Positions 37,310 through 48,220 of a stretch of 64,000 nt of DNA are shown here, in pieces; the first letter of the stretch is position 1; each line of letters begins with the position of its first letter. The translations under genes and the position numbers were made by a program. Source of the DNA: Bryoerythrophyllum caledonicum. Its lineage: Eukaryota > Streptophyta > Bryopsida > Pottiales > Pottiaceae. Under the pieces are notes generated by a model, which had not been told where the DNA came from, searched no databases, and saw only the letters and a list, made by a program, of their open reading frames with translations. The DNA lies in the NCBI GenBank assembly GCA_963971425.1, contig OZ020521.1, positions 7,581,519 through 7,645,518 on the forward strand. The letters run 5' to 3'.

Positions 37310-37425
37310 GTTCCATATTGCTAACCCATGTCCGGTGGGCATGGACTTAGTGGTGGTACAAACATACACTTTATTCACGTCGGCCTCCTCATAGAGACTG
37401 GAGTTCTTCTCTTCTTGCTTGTGTT
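37310..37425 (+). mobile_element. LINE copy 4, 3' UTR fragment
   Basis: About 115 bp of family 3' UTR: CCATGTCCGGTGGGCATGG, GTGGTACAAACA, then GGCCTCCTC and GACTGGAGTTCTTCTCTTC. Same strand as copy 3. Confidence 0.7.
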
Positions 37426-37593
37426 AAGAGAGTTGATTGTATATAGAACCAAATGGCTTTCATGATTATTGAATATCCCATTTATACAAAGAAAATTTAT
37501 TCCACCAACATCTTTCATTCAAAATGGATATACATGGATGAAAATGACCAAAATGGATGATGTACCTGACATATTAGAATGAAAAGTCACATG

Positions 37594-38524
37594 TATAGTC
37601 ATCCCTCCCATAAGTTATAATGCCACTAACTTATAACCTCAACTAACTATAATTTCAACAAACTTCTAACTATTGCACACTGACATGTCTCAAGCATTTT
37701 TAGCTTCACGACGCAATGCCTAGGCAAGGAATGTGGTTGTTGATGTCATGAACATGGTTGGTCAACCAATGTGGTCAGTTGATTCACTAATGCCCTATGG
37801 CATGGCAACATATGCTCACATGGCTTGACACACTACTGCTAAGAGCATCTCCACCCCTTGCTCCCAACGGGACGAGCTAAAATGCCTTTGCCGGGACCCG
37901 CCAAAGGATTAATGGCGGTAGTCTTAGTAAGTGCTCCACCGGTCCGCACCATTTGCCCTTCCCCCTCTTCCCAAGCACCTTCCTCCCACGCCCCTCTCAC
38001 TTCCTCCCCACCTTCCATTTCAAACCCCCCTCATGGCTGTCATAATGATATAGGCATATTACTGTTCACGATGATGTCAAAGTAGATAAAATATAGGCAC
38101 CATGATGTCAAAGTAGATAAAATTCTGTGCTACAGTCCAAAAGTCAAGAAATGCAATGAGGCACAAGCTCACTGCAAGCTGCAGGGAGGAGGGGTGCTTT
38201 TGCCGTGACTGGAAGAGCCTATCCCGTTGGCGCCACTGCGGTGGACGTCATAAAGGGAAAAGTCACGGCATATATTCCGTTGGTGGTCCCATTGAAGACA
38301 ACGGTGGCGATGCTCTAACATGGGGTAGAATGGTGCTTTATGTGGAGCTCTAGCGGGTGATGTAGCGCTAGGGGGTAGTGTGGCGCTTAAGGTGCAATAA
38401 AATTGGACTAAAATAATCAAGCCCTCCACTAAACTCATCGCTAACTTTTATCCTCCACTAAGTTCTTACCACTTCCATCCACCAGCGCTAGATTTGGCTC
38501 TAACTTATGGGAGGGATGACTGTA
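37594..38524. mobile_element. TA-flanked TIR element (mariner/Stowaway-like)
   Basis: 927 bp (37596-38522) between TA dinucleotides at 37594-37595 and 38523-38524. The ends TAGTCATCCCTCCCATAAGT (left) and CAGTCATCCCTCCCATAAGT (right, reverse complement) differ by one base. A TA flank and CAGT-like ends fit a non-autonomous Tc1/mariner-type element. It contains a second element at about 37846-38322. Confidence 0.75.
37846..38322. mobile_element. Nested TIR element with GAGCATC ends
   Basis: The left end is GAGCATCTCCACCCCTTGCT. The right end, in reverse complement, is GAGCATCGCCACCGTTGTCT. GAGCATCTCCA-type ends are common on plant MITEs. GC-rich interior (GCCGTGAC, GGACGTCATAAAGG). No convincing target duplication was seen. 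Confidence 0.5.
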
Positions 38525-38949
38525 TTTAAATTTTAGCTAAAGAAAACTATTACAAAACTTTTGCCGCCAGGAGTTTTAAGTTCAATATGAAGGTCAGCTC
38601 AAGACTGACAGGCTAGACTAGAAAGTGCATTGCAGCAGATATCAGATTCCTTGACCAAAAACAGGCAGAGTAGGGTAGTAGAATTAGGGCATGCAATTGA
38701 AGTGAAGTACTTATCGTTGTGGGGCTCAATAAATGGGCCACAAATACAACTGTTTGTTCATGCATGGGACACTGTGAGAGGGAGCAAAAGAATCAGGTGA
38801 GGGATGGCCCCTCTTCAACTTCAATGAAAAAACAATGCATTTGGCACACCCTAATTTTATGACACTGCCTAGGTTTTGACCCTAACCTTTACACAGATCG
38901 GATATACTATACAATATTGCCAAACATATGGCCACACTAGAGATGATAT
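38525..38949. other. Spacer
   Basis: No recognisable gene or repeat. Confidence 0.4.
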
Positions 38950-39145
38950 TTAGTGTGAACCACACTTATTTGTTTGAAAATGCTATAAGTTTTTACTCTT
39001 GATGAATATTTTTACCAACTATGCTTACAATAATCCCCCTCTTTTGGTAGTACTGGTAGATGTGCTTTCCATAAAAAAATTCTTCAAAAGTAAAAAATCA
39101 TAGCATTTCCAAAACAATTGGTTTGGTTACACTAAGGCATGTTTT
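38950..39145. mobile_element. Foldback MITE, family M copy 2
   Basis: The left arm TTTAGTGTGAACCACACTTA and the right arm (reverse complement CCTTAGTGTAACCAAACCAA) pair. Pairing continues inward to AAATGCTATAAGTTTTTACT against AAATGCTATGATTTTTTACT. The loop contains CCCCTCTTTTGGTAGTAC. Confidence 0.6.
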
Positions 39146-39157
39146 TAAATCATAAGT

Positions 39158-39984
39158 TTAACCCCTCGAGGACTTAGACTATGTTTCACCAAAATCACCC
39201 CTAAAATTGCCTCTCTTAGACGAGACGTTGCACGACAGCTGTTTACTATTTTCGACTGTAGGATCTTCAACTTTGCTACTATGAGGAGGCACTCAAGAAA
39301 TTTTGTAGATTTAACCATAAGGATTGTAAGATACATGCATTCGAAGAGTGAAGTAGGGTCATTTTACTTTGACTTTAGATAATGGCATATTTTTCTGGTA
39401 CACGTTGTATAAATTTTATAGATCAATGTTCTACCTTTTGATAGGACATTGCACTCCAAAAAACACAAGTTATGGAGGTGTTTAGGATAAGGAAAATGGA
39501 CTTGTGGTGACTAGGAATATAGAAAGTAGCCATTTCATTGGAAGCATTTTTATTTTTAAAGTAGAAAAACGATTGTTGGATTTAGACTCCAAAAGTTGGA
39601 TAGAATTATTATGCCTTCTTGAAGAAGAAAAATATATAAAATAGTAAAATCCTTATTTTCTACACGTTTTTGAGTAAAAAGAATTAGGGTTTCTAACTTT
39701 CCTACACTATTACACGTGTGTGAGAAGTGCACAATTCAACTCTATCATTGCACTATTTAGTTCAATAGTACCTTGCCCAGAAGCCCCACGCACGAGCTTT
39801 TGATATTTTGAGCACCATAATTTTTTTCCCTATAAGTTCCAAAAAAGAAGAAAAATCCCCATAGTCATAATCCATATTCCAATTTTGAGTAAAGTTCTAA
39901 ATTTTTTTTCTCAAAATTAGATTGATAGGAACTTGCCCAGACTTGATTTGTACCTTCAGGTACAAATTTTCCTTTAAGAGTAAA
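39158..39984. mobile_element. TTAA-type element I
   Basis: The left border is TTAA (39158-39161) followed by CCCCTCGAGGACTTAG. The right end is GGTACAAATTTTCCTTTAAGAG followed by TAAA (39981-39984), one base off TTAA. Element J starts at this same flank. The left 40 bp match the right end of K (61.9 kb) in reverse complement, including the CACCCC(T)AAAATTGCC block. Confidence 0.55.
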
Positions 39985-40783
39985 CCCCTAAAAGAATAAG
40001 TGTCTGTTTGGAGGACAAATTTATTTGTTTGAGTGTAATTATATTTTGATCTATTCAATCAAAATTGATAAAAAAATTGTGACACCATCTCATATAATTT
40101 TACAAAAGAAGACTCTACGTTTACATTCTAAAAAATTTGACCATTGTAGATAAAATTTTAAAGCAATGGACTAACTTTTTAAAGGGAATTAAAAATTTGA
40201 CCTCTAAATTCCCTCTCTAACTTTAGAGGGAATTTTTAAGCAATGGACTAACTTTTTGAGAATGTAGCCACATGATCTTCTTTCTAAAACTTATACAAGA
40301 TATTATGCTAGAGTATTTGTGAATTTTGACAATAAGGATTGAAAGATAATTGCAATCAAAGTGCAAAAAATTATCTCCCAATGGGAAACTTAGCCATTTA
40401 GCTGTTCAGGAATAATATAGAATCTTTAGAGGCTATTTAAATTCCTAAAATTCCTTGACTATTTCACATCTATTATGCAATGGAGGTTGCCAAGAACTTT
40501 CCCTCATTGCTATCTACCTCACAAAATTCCATTAGTCAACTCTACAGAACTACTATTCAACTTTACAGTATTTTGCCCAACTGCCTCAAACTCAAGCTTT
40601 TGATGTTCAAATCATTATAGTTTTTTCGTTATACATCCAAATAAAGAAAAAATCCCCTTCAAAGATAACCCATATTCCTATTCTCACTTAAATCATCAAG
40701 AAGTTATCTTCAAAATTGGATTTTTAGGAATTTGTCCAAAATCCAATTGTACCCGCAGGTACAAATTGTCCTATTGGAGTTAA
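39981..40783. mobile_element. TTAA-type element J, abutting I
   Basis: The left end CCCCTAAAAGAATAAGTGTC follows TAAA (39981-39984). The right end is GGTACAAATTGTCCTATTGGAG followed by TTAA (40780-40783). The right end of J matches the right end of I. Both contain an inverted GGTACAAAT near the right end (TACCTTCAGGTACAAAT in I, TACCCGCAGGTACAAAT in J). The interior is non-coding. Confidence 0.55.
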
Positions 40784-41057
40784 TAAGGAGAATCTACAAA
40801 ACTAGGAGACATCAAAGGGGAGCTGGACTTTGAAAAGCTATGGTCTTTACCAGTGTATGCTTGACACTTTCAGATTGGAGCCCGACGGTCTAAAGTTCAA
40901 AGCTCATGGTAAGTTTATCCAACACTTCACCACCTCACTGCCACTACAGGTAACTTAGTGAGTTATTTACAATAGTAATGAAGTGCAAGTGGCGTGTTGA
41001 TAAAGGCATACTTCATACTTTTGTTGCATGCCATGAATAATAGAGAAAAGGAGGTAG

Positions 41058-41278
41058 AGTGATAATGATGTTTAGTATATCCACACTATATGATTTAGAA
41101 GTGCTATAGTTTTTACTTTTGAAGATGATCTTATCCAGCGCACAACTTGGATCTATAATACTCAAAGAGATGGATCATTGTCAATCAATAGTTGGTAAAA
41201 ATCAATTCATCAAAAGTAGAAACTTACTACATTTATAAATCAATTAGTGTGTATATACTAAACATCATTTTTAGAGTA
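41058..41278. mobile_element. Foldback MITE, family M copy 3
   Basis: The left arm AATGATGTTTAGTATATCCA pairs with the right arm (reverse complement AATGATGTTTAGTATATACA). Pairing continues through AGTTTTTACTTTTGAAGATG against AGTTTCTACTTTTGATGAAT. The loop CTCAAAGAGATGGATC is shared with copy 1. Confidence 0.65.
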
Positions 41279-41344
41279 GTGGTGGAGAAAAATTGGGCTA
41301 TGACTTATACTCTATGAAATAATTTTTTAAATGATGAGATTCAG

Positions 41345-41483
41345 CCAGAATGTTGATGAGCATTATAAGTATTTAGACATCTTTTGAGGTGATATCTATG
41401 GGTATCACATAGGTATAGCATGAATATTGCATGGTATCATCTAGATATATCACGGATATTGCAAGGTATGGCCTAGGTATTCC
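41345..41483 (-). repeat. Repeat family R, copy 2, part flanking the LINE on the left
   Basis: Matches the reverse complement of 62.83-62.94 kb: TATTTAGACATCT, GGTATCACATAGGTATA and TATGGCCTAGGT blocks in order. It ends with the 14-bp target duplication GGCCTAGGTATTCC (41470-41483). Confidence 0.7.
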
Positions 41484-44400
41484 TAGAAGAAGAAGAACTC
41501 CGGTCTCCGAAGGGAGGCCAACATGTGTCTAATGTGTCTAGTCATACCACTACAAAGTCCATGTCCACCGGACATTAATAAGTGGTATGGAACTATTCCC
41601 CTTGTCAAGGATAGATACTATGTACCACGTAATAAGTAACCAAGAATAGAGAACCAATGACGCCAAGGGGGCTAATGGGGTAAAGCTTTAGTAGGTTTTC
41701 AAGGGGGGTCTAGCGTGTCCGGGATGGGTTGGTTGTTTTTGAGTTTCTTTTTGTGTAGGAGTATGGACATAGCATGTTGGATTGCAATAGTGTTAATATT
41801 TGTAAAGGTGGTTTTGATTAAGATAATGAGAATTTTGAATGTTTTTTCAAGGGTAGTCATTGAGGGAACAAAGGTGGTGGCTCTAGCACCCACGGTGATG
41901 ACAATGAGGGGGTCTACTTTCCATCCAAGTGCTTGCATATCATTGAGGAGTGGTTGATATTTATTTATTTTGTTTGTGATGACTTCCGGTGAGAATCTAT
42001 CATTGCAATATTTGAATTCAATAAATTGAATAGTGAGGTTTAGGTCCATGTGGGTCGGTAGGGGTCATCATATGGTAGCCCTTTAACACATAGGTTGGGT
42101 TTAAACCTTGCGTTACACTGACATCTTTGAGTACCGCATGTGCATGGAAATAACCATGGAGTTACGGTGTTTTCTTGCAGGTTGTCGGATGATAGTCGAC
42201 TAAGGTGGTACAAATAAACTATCACAAACCGTTTTTTGCCATGTCACAACTGCTCTTTCGCGTCACATGCCGAATTCGCTATTGATTTCAGATGTTGGTC
42301 TACAAAATGTGAGTCCTGGCTTCCATGCCATCACACATATCATAAATTTTCACCGAACCGGTCTACAGTTCAATGAGAAGAAGTAAATTTGTAATTAGTA
42401 TATATTTGTCACAGTTTTAAAAATGGCTTCAAATATACTTCTTGTGGGAGATCAGAAGTTCACAATTCTACAAAACTTTCAGATTACATGCACAACGTGT
42501 TCTTTTTGGTCATTCCAAATGAAAAATTATGATCTGAGACTTAAATTTGCTTGTACAGCAAAAAATGGGCTGATTTTCAAAAATGCTCAAAATGGGGGTT
42601 AAATGTTGATTTTTGCTCCAAATTCTTATCGAACCTTCTTTAGTACACAAAAATATATCTTAAAATATAAAGTATTTTAAAAATACTTTTTTTTCATCAT
42701 TTTCTTCAAAACCTAGTTTTTGGTGCCTTAAAAAAACATATATACCTTGTAGTATTTTTGGTATATTTTTAGTCTCTGTAGTATGCAGTATTCTCATCTC
42801 GGGAAAGGGTTCGACCACTTATAGAGCAACATGTGTTATGACAACACAAAGTTCCAAAAATCAGCACTTTGTTCAAGAGATTTTATGTTCACCTAACATT
42901 TTGTTGGCCATGATTTCTTCATACCTAAAAAATGGACAGTTGGCATTCAACAAGAATTTAACAAAGGGCTTCAAAACAAACATACTATGGAGTATATTAT
43001 TTTTGCCCACTTTGTACCCCCTTTAGTGAACTTACACCATGTCGTTAAAAGTTTCGGCATTCATGAAGTTGAAGCAACGGGATTTGTTTGATGACACAAT
43101 TAATTTGCAAATAGCCTACACCGCTTTGTTGTGTTGTTTGAAAATTAGGGCGTGTATATGAGGGTTATGGCATTTGAGGAAAACGAGTAACCATGTGTCC
43201 GGGTCCGTAGTGTTGCATATTGAGCATGTCATGGAGGGGAATCTTTCTATGCCAAAGAAGGGTTGTTTATCGGCGTTTCCCATATATTGTCCGGTGCGGA
43301 ATTTGATGAGGCATGTTTTTTGCAAGTCTGTGATTATGGGATTTTTCCAAAAGTTGGTGGAGAGTTTGTTGTCAAAATTTGTATTATTGGTCCATTTATC
43401 AATCTTAGGGGATTTTTCCGTAAGTATTTCCCAAAAAAAATTGAGGTCATGTTTTTAAGGTATTTATCCAAGAATCTTATAGGGCCTTTATCATGGGTTT
43501 TGTCCATAGAGGGCCATTCATATCTATGGAAGTAGTATGGGGTGGCATGGGTATGTTCGGAAGGGTGTTTGGCATCTCGGTAGGCTTTCTCTTGACCTTC
43601 CTTTGCTAATTTGTCGGCTTATTCGTTGCCATCTATGTTAGCATGGGCTCAAACTTTATGTAATGTGGTGATTTGTGTCCAATTTTGGAGCATTACGACC
43701 ATGTGTGTTAGGATAGTTTTGTCCGGATGGCTATTGTGTTGGGTGGGGTGTTTCATATGTGTGTTTAGGAACTGTAATACATTAATGCAATCTGTAATAA
43801 TGGGTGTTGATTTGTTGGGGGTATAGCATGGTAATTATCTTGAGGGCTTTATGGATAGCTATTATTTCGGATCTAAGGATATTTTGAAGTCCATGTAGTC
43901 TTTTGGCAAGTTTAATTTGTTTGGTGGGGTTGTATTTTCCATAGCTGGCTTTTCCCCGGTGTTAATGTCTTGGGCTTACTTTGGTTGGTTCTTTGAAGGA
44001 GCCATCAGTGTAGTAACTAAAATTGGGGTCAAATTTCAGAGGGGTGTGATTTTGGTAATCATGAAGTAATGAGGTTGCAGGAGTTAGTGGTGTAAATTTG
44101 TTTATAGAGGGGGTCTTCGACCATTTTTAATTGCAATTTACATGAGTTAGTGTAGTTGTGGGTGGGGCAATTGCGGTGTACACATTATTGATGTTGAGAT
44201 TTTTTGCAACTAGTGTGAGTTGAACAAGGTGTTCTAATGTGCCAATTTCTCGGATTTGATAATGTATACATAGGACATGTAAGGTTGATGGCTCAAGATG
44301 GGGCTTTTGTATTTCCTGTGGTATAGTAGGTTCCATGTATGTCATTGAGTCCACTTCAAATAATGCTATAATGTGGGAGTTTGAAATTTGGCCCGACTGT

Positions 44401-45745
44401 ATATTAAAGTTTTGGTACCAATTGGTGTCGCGTGTGATGATAATGGTGGTGGTATGATAAGGGTTGTTGTTTGCCGCTGGTTGCGCCCAATGTATTGCTC
44501 GTTGTGTTTCTACGTCATTGAGGGGATGTGCTAGACCTATTCCGTTCCACATATAGTAAAATGCTTTCCCTAGTGAACCAAATATTTTATCCCACTCGAA
44601 TGGAGAGTAGAACTTAGAAATTTTTGTCGAACATGTGACAGGGGATGAAAAGTATGATTTTTTATATTAAAGGATTTGATGATGGAGTCTAGCAGAGGCG
44701 CTCGTAGTGTGTAGTGTGCATGTTTAAGAGGGTTATTTTTTTGGTATACGGTATTTGTATCTTTGGTATAGCCAAACAATTTCAGTTTCAAATGGTTGGG
44801 GTGTTGGTTCAAGGTTGATGGGGTTTTGTAGTGCATCATGGTATTGGTTCCATAGCCATTGTAATCTAGCGATTGGTATAGAAATTAGGTGTCTACCGTC
44901 CCCTTCATATATGTGGGCATTGTCTTACAGTTGTATTTTTATTGTGTTTGTTTGTGTAAGAATGTTGATTTTGGGGTAACATTCGGTCGTGAAGATGTTA
45001 AGGAGGGGGATGATGATGGACACTGTGACAAATCTTGTATGTCTAAGGTGTTCTTGGGGGTAATGTAATTTTATAGTTTCTAGGTAGAAGTTGTTTTGGA
45101 CTTGTTGGTAGTATTCTTTAAGAATTTGAGTGTTATGAAGTGAAGCCTTTCGATAGTGCTAAGGGAAAAGGTTTCTTTGTGGGAGCCATTTACTATAGGT
45201 GGTGTTATCGTGGCTCCAATGACATAAATATGTTGGGTCTTTTTTGCTTATTGTAATGGAGTCTGCATTTGTTTTGTGTTTATGGTGGATAATGTTGTTT
45301 ATAGGATACGTCAAAGGATTTTTTAATATATGTGGTGGTGGGGGGGAGGGGAAGGTGGGTGTGGCTGATAAGGGGGTTTGGTGCGGGGATGATTTCAGGT
45401 TGGATGGTATCGTTATCAATGATGTACGAGCTTTTTTGTGTGTAAGGTGGAGCGTGAGTGGGGCATGGGGTGGAGCATGTAGGAAGACATGCGGGGTGGC
45501 AAAATAATTGTTTAGCAATGTTGAGTGCACTTTATAGAAGCTTGGGTGGTGTACCACAAAACTTTTTGTAGTTAATTTCATTCGCAAGGTGAGTTGTGTT
45601 TGGAAGTGTGATTTCTTTTAGATTGTTGATGTTTGCGGAAAATAGTTTTTGTAAAAGTTTAGAGAATAGTTGTCAGTCAAATCTAAGGAGGTTATGAATC
45701 TCGTTTGCCCAAATTTGTTCTAGTGGCACAGGGCCTAGGTATTCC
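41470..45745 (-). mobile_element. LINE copy 2 with 14-bp target duplication: RNase H + R2-type endonuclease
   Basis: The LINE body (41484-45731) is flanked by GGCCTAGGTATTCC at 41470-41483 and 45732-45745. Minus-strand order is: post-RT linker (45587-45159, 44839-44570, 44552-44127; WNGIGLAHPLN); RNase H (FSYYTDGSFKEPTK near 44010, LRSEIIAIHKALKII near 43840, late block AHANIDGN near 43640); zinc motif (CSICN...DTWLLVFLKC...HNKAV, 43230-43116); then nuclease (FPCTCGTQRCQCN near 42150, PTHMDLNLTIQFIEFKYCND, LGWKVDPLIVITVGARATT, 42060-41860). PD...EFK fits a PD-(D/E)xK nuclease as in R2-type LINEs. The RT core is missing because the copy is 5'-truncated. The 3' UTR ends in TTCTTCTTCT. Several stops. 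A TIR element interrupts it at 42186-43040. Confidence 0.85.
42186..43040. mobile_element. TIR element inserted in LINE copy 2
   Basis: About 850 bp interrupts the LINE between RNase H/zinc motif and nuclease. The ends GATGATAGTCGACTAAGGTG (left) and GGTGTAAGTTCACTAAAGGG (right, reverse complement) form an imperfect TIR followed by GTACAAA. A possible TGTCG duplication flanks it, and LINE copy 1 runs continuously through the equivalent point. A related copy lies at 26845-27445. Confidence 0.6.
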
Positions 45746-45870
45746 CACATATTATGTGCTTGGATAGCTTACTTAACTCCTTTAAAGTGCAAGTGTAGCA
45801 TTTCCGTTAATTTTTAGAAATTGATCGTGGAATCGCTGGCTGACAGGCAGGATTGCGAAGGGGAAGAAAC
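45732..45870 (-). repeat. Repeat family R, copy 2, part flanking the LINE on the right
   Basis: After the 14-bp duplication the sequence continues ATTATGTGCTTGGATAGCTT, the reverse complement of the R copy at 62.77 kb (AAGCACATAATATCTGGAG reversed). It goes on through GTGTAGCATTT to about 45860. Joined to 41345-41483 it reconstructs the unfilled site. Confidence 0.7.
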
Positions 45871-46307
45871 AGGAATCCCATATGAACTCCGTGTAACGTA
45901 GGGAAATCTTGTCTTTAGAGACATGGAATGACCATTTCATTTCTCCCTTGAATCAGCTTGGTGTTAATTCTACTTGATCAAAATAAGAGTACAGTTCTGT
46001 GGAGATGGTCATAGTTTCTTCAGACATACATTGTTACAGTACATGTGTAGTTACTTACTAGCTCGTAGAGGAAATGAAAAATACTGTCCGAGATAAGAAT
46101 ACCACAAAAAGACAACATGAACGTTGAAACACGCATGAGCAATGACTTGATGGCTTCATTGAAAATATCCAGAGACCACTAATTTGTCGCATTATCAACT
46201 TACATTCCAGACACAGATGCAACATCCAGAGACTAGAGGGCGTGCAATACCCAGCCAGGTCAAAGCCTGTAAAAATTCATTGAAATGGTTACATGAGAGA
46301 GTATGGC
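45871..46307. other. Region downstream of RPS3a
   Basis: Non-coding, and likely includes the RPS3a 3' UTR (minus strand). No unambiguous polyadenylation signal was chosen. No other feature was recognised. Confidence 0.45.
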
Positions 46308-48220
46308 CTAGGCGCCGGGAACAGGGACAGCTTCCGCTGCGTCAGTCTCAGCATTGTCTCCAACAGGCCTCTCAATCTTGGCACCAACCTCCTCGCTGTA
46401 GTCTCCATGGACCTATCAACAGTCAAAACACATAATAAAAATGAGTAACAGAAAATACAACAGGTGTATTTTTTTCATCAAACCCGAAGTGCTCAGTTTA
46501 AAATGGATGAGAATGCCAAGTTAAGATAAAAACCATGTAAATGCAGGGACGAAATATGGATTGTATTTTAGATAAACGTAGGATTATTCGGGTTCATGAT
46601 TAAATTATGTTGTCCAACATATGAAGAAAATGTCTCCCCCAGGACAAATACAGACAATAGATATGAAGAGTGTAGTGAGATTTTTTGACTGACCTCCATG
46701 AGCTTCATCAAGTCGAACTTGGGGGCCTTGAGGATCTTCACTTTCCTAATGAAAGTGTTCTGCAGAGGGTAGATTCCTTGGGTGACCTTCTCAATTTCCT
46801 TGCCGATGACCTCAGGAATGAACTTCGCAACCAGCTCCTTCAAGTCACAGCTCTGAGCTTCACGGACCATGATTTCTCTCATCTTGCGCCTGATCTGTGA
46901 AGATGAAGGTAGAAAAAAAGGCTAAGAAACCTTGGCCAGAAAAGCAGATGGAAGATAGAGAGCAAACTAGGGTAAGGTGGCCCTGCTGAATTTCGGGTGT
47001 GGTAGAAAATATGGACTAATATGCAGTTATATGAGATGTTACCCAATGTGTGAGTAAGGTACCCCTCCTTAGGCAGTCCTCAACTAACCTCAAAAGAGAG
47101 AAAGGAGGCAAATATGCAAACTGTTTCGCTCCTGGAGACGGTTCGAACTACTTAGTTTTTAGTTTAGAGACCACCAAATCCCTTCCATATTTGAGAAGAG
47201 ATTCTAACAGTAAGATCATTTAGTTAAAAACAACTGATACTATTGAAGGTGAACAAATAATACCATAATGAACAAAGAGTAGATGTGTCTTTAGGTGACT
47301 TCACAAAATAATCTAGTAGTTGATAAGGCACACAAACCTGACGGATTTGGCTGCTCTGCGCATAGCAAGTCTTCTTAATCTGGTTGGGTCTCTTCTTGGT
47401 GAAGGCAATGCAGAAAAGACGCAACTGGTAGTTGTCAGTGGTCTTCACATCCACATGAGCCTCAATCAAACTCTGCCACTTGCGAACAAGCGACCGCAGC
47501 TTGTCGGTGGTGAAGTCCATGCCCTAATCATCCCAAAACCAACTAAAATCAGTATCCAATGTTCCTAATTGAAAACGTAAAATCCAAGACAGAATTCACA
47601 TCATGCTTCCCTTTCTGATATCACACTAACACAGAATTCACACACCATATCCATGCTGCTCTTTAGAACTTACCCAAAAGTTTGTGAGGATGTTCTTGCC
47701 CTGCACATCCTCAGCCCTAAGCTTGATCTTGCGGAAAGCCTGATCCTCGTCACCGTTCTGCAAATCAGCCAAAGAAACCTCGAAAACACGGCCCTTCAAG
47801 CCATCGGAAGCAATCTGCCAAAAGCAAAAAAAACCTCAGGTCAGAACCCTAATCCTCTCCAAACCAAACACTTAACCCAAACCCTATTAGAACAGAGAAA
47901 AAAAAAACCCCATTCCGAACCACCAGAAAAGCTAATCTCCCCATTCCACCAGAAAAAAATAATCGTTTGCTCACCTTCGTACCAGCGGTCCTGGTGACGA
48001 GCGTCTTCCCAAGCGACCTCACCGAGAAGGTGGTGGGCGCCTTGATGTCATACCAGTCCTTCTTGGAGAACGGGTCGACACTGCAACCACAAGTTTATCC
48101 ACAAGTTAGCTCCCGCAACAAGAGATGGTGGTTTCAAGGGAGGAGAAGGACCACTCCCTACATTTTCTTCTTGCCTCCCTTCTTCCCCTTGGAGATGCGC
48201 TTGTTCTTGCCGACCGCCAT
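46308..48220 (-). CDS. RPS3a: 40S ribosomal protein S3a (eS1), six coding exons
   Basis: eS1 is a structural protein of the small ribosomal subunit platform near the mRNA exit. Exons on the minus strand: 48220-48162, 48080-47975, 47814-47674, 47523-47338, 46894-46694 and 46412-46308. All introns have GT-AG ends. The coding length is 798 nt (265 aa), close to the usual 260-265. The start [19 protein letters not shown] is the standard plant N-terminus. Further family blocks are [14 protein letters not shown] (exon 2), FEVSLADLQ and GKNILTNFW (exon 3), [16 protein letters not shown] and [11 protein letters not shown] (exon 4), and [18 protein letters not shown] and [18 protein letters not shown] (exon 5). 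The C-terminal tail is acidic then proline-rich, as in plants. It shares a divergent promoter with RH10. It looks functional. Confidence 0.95.
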
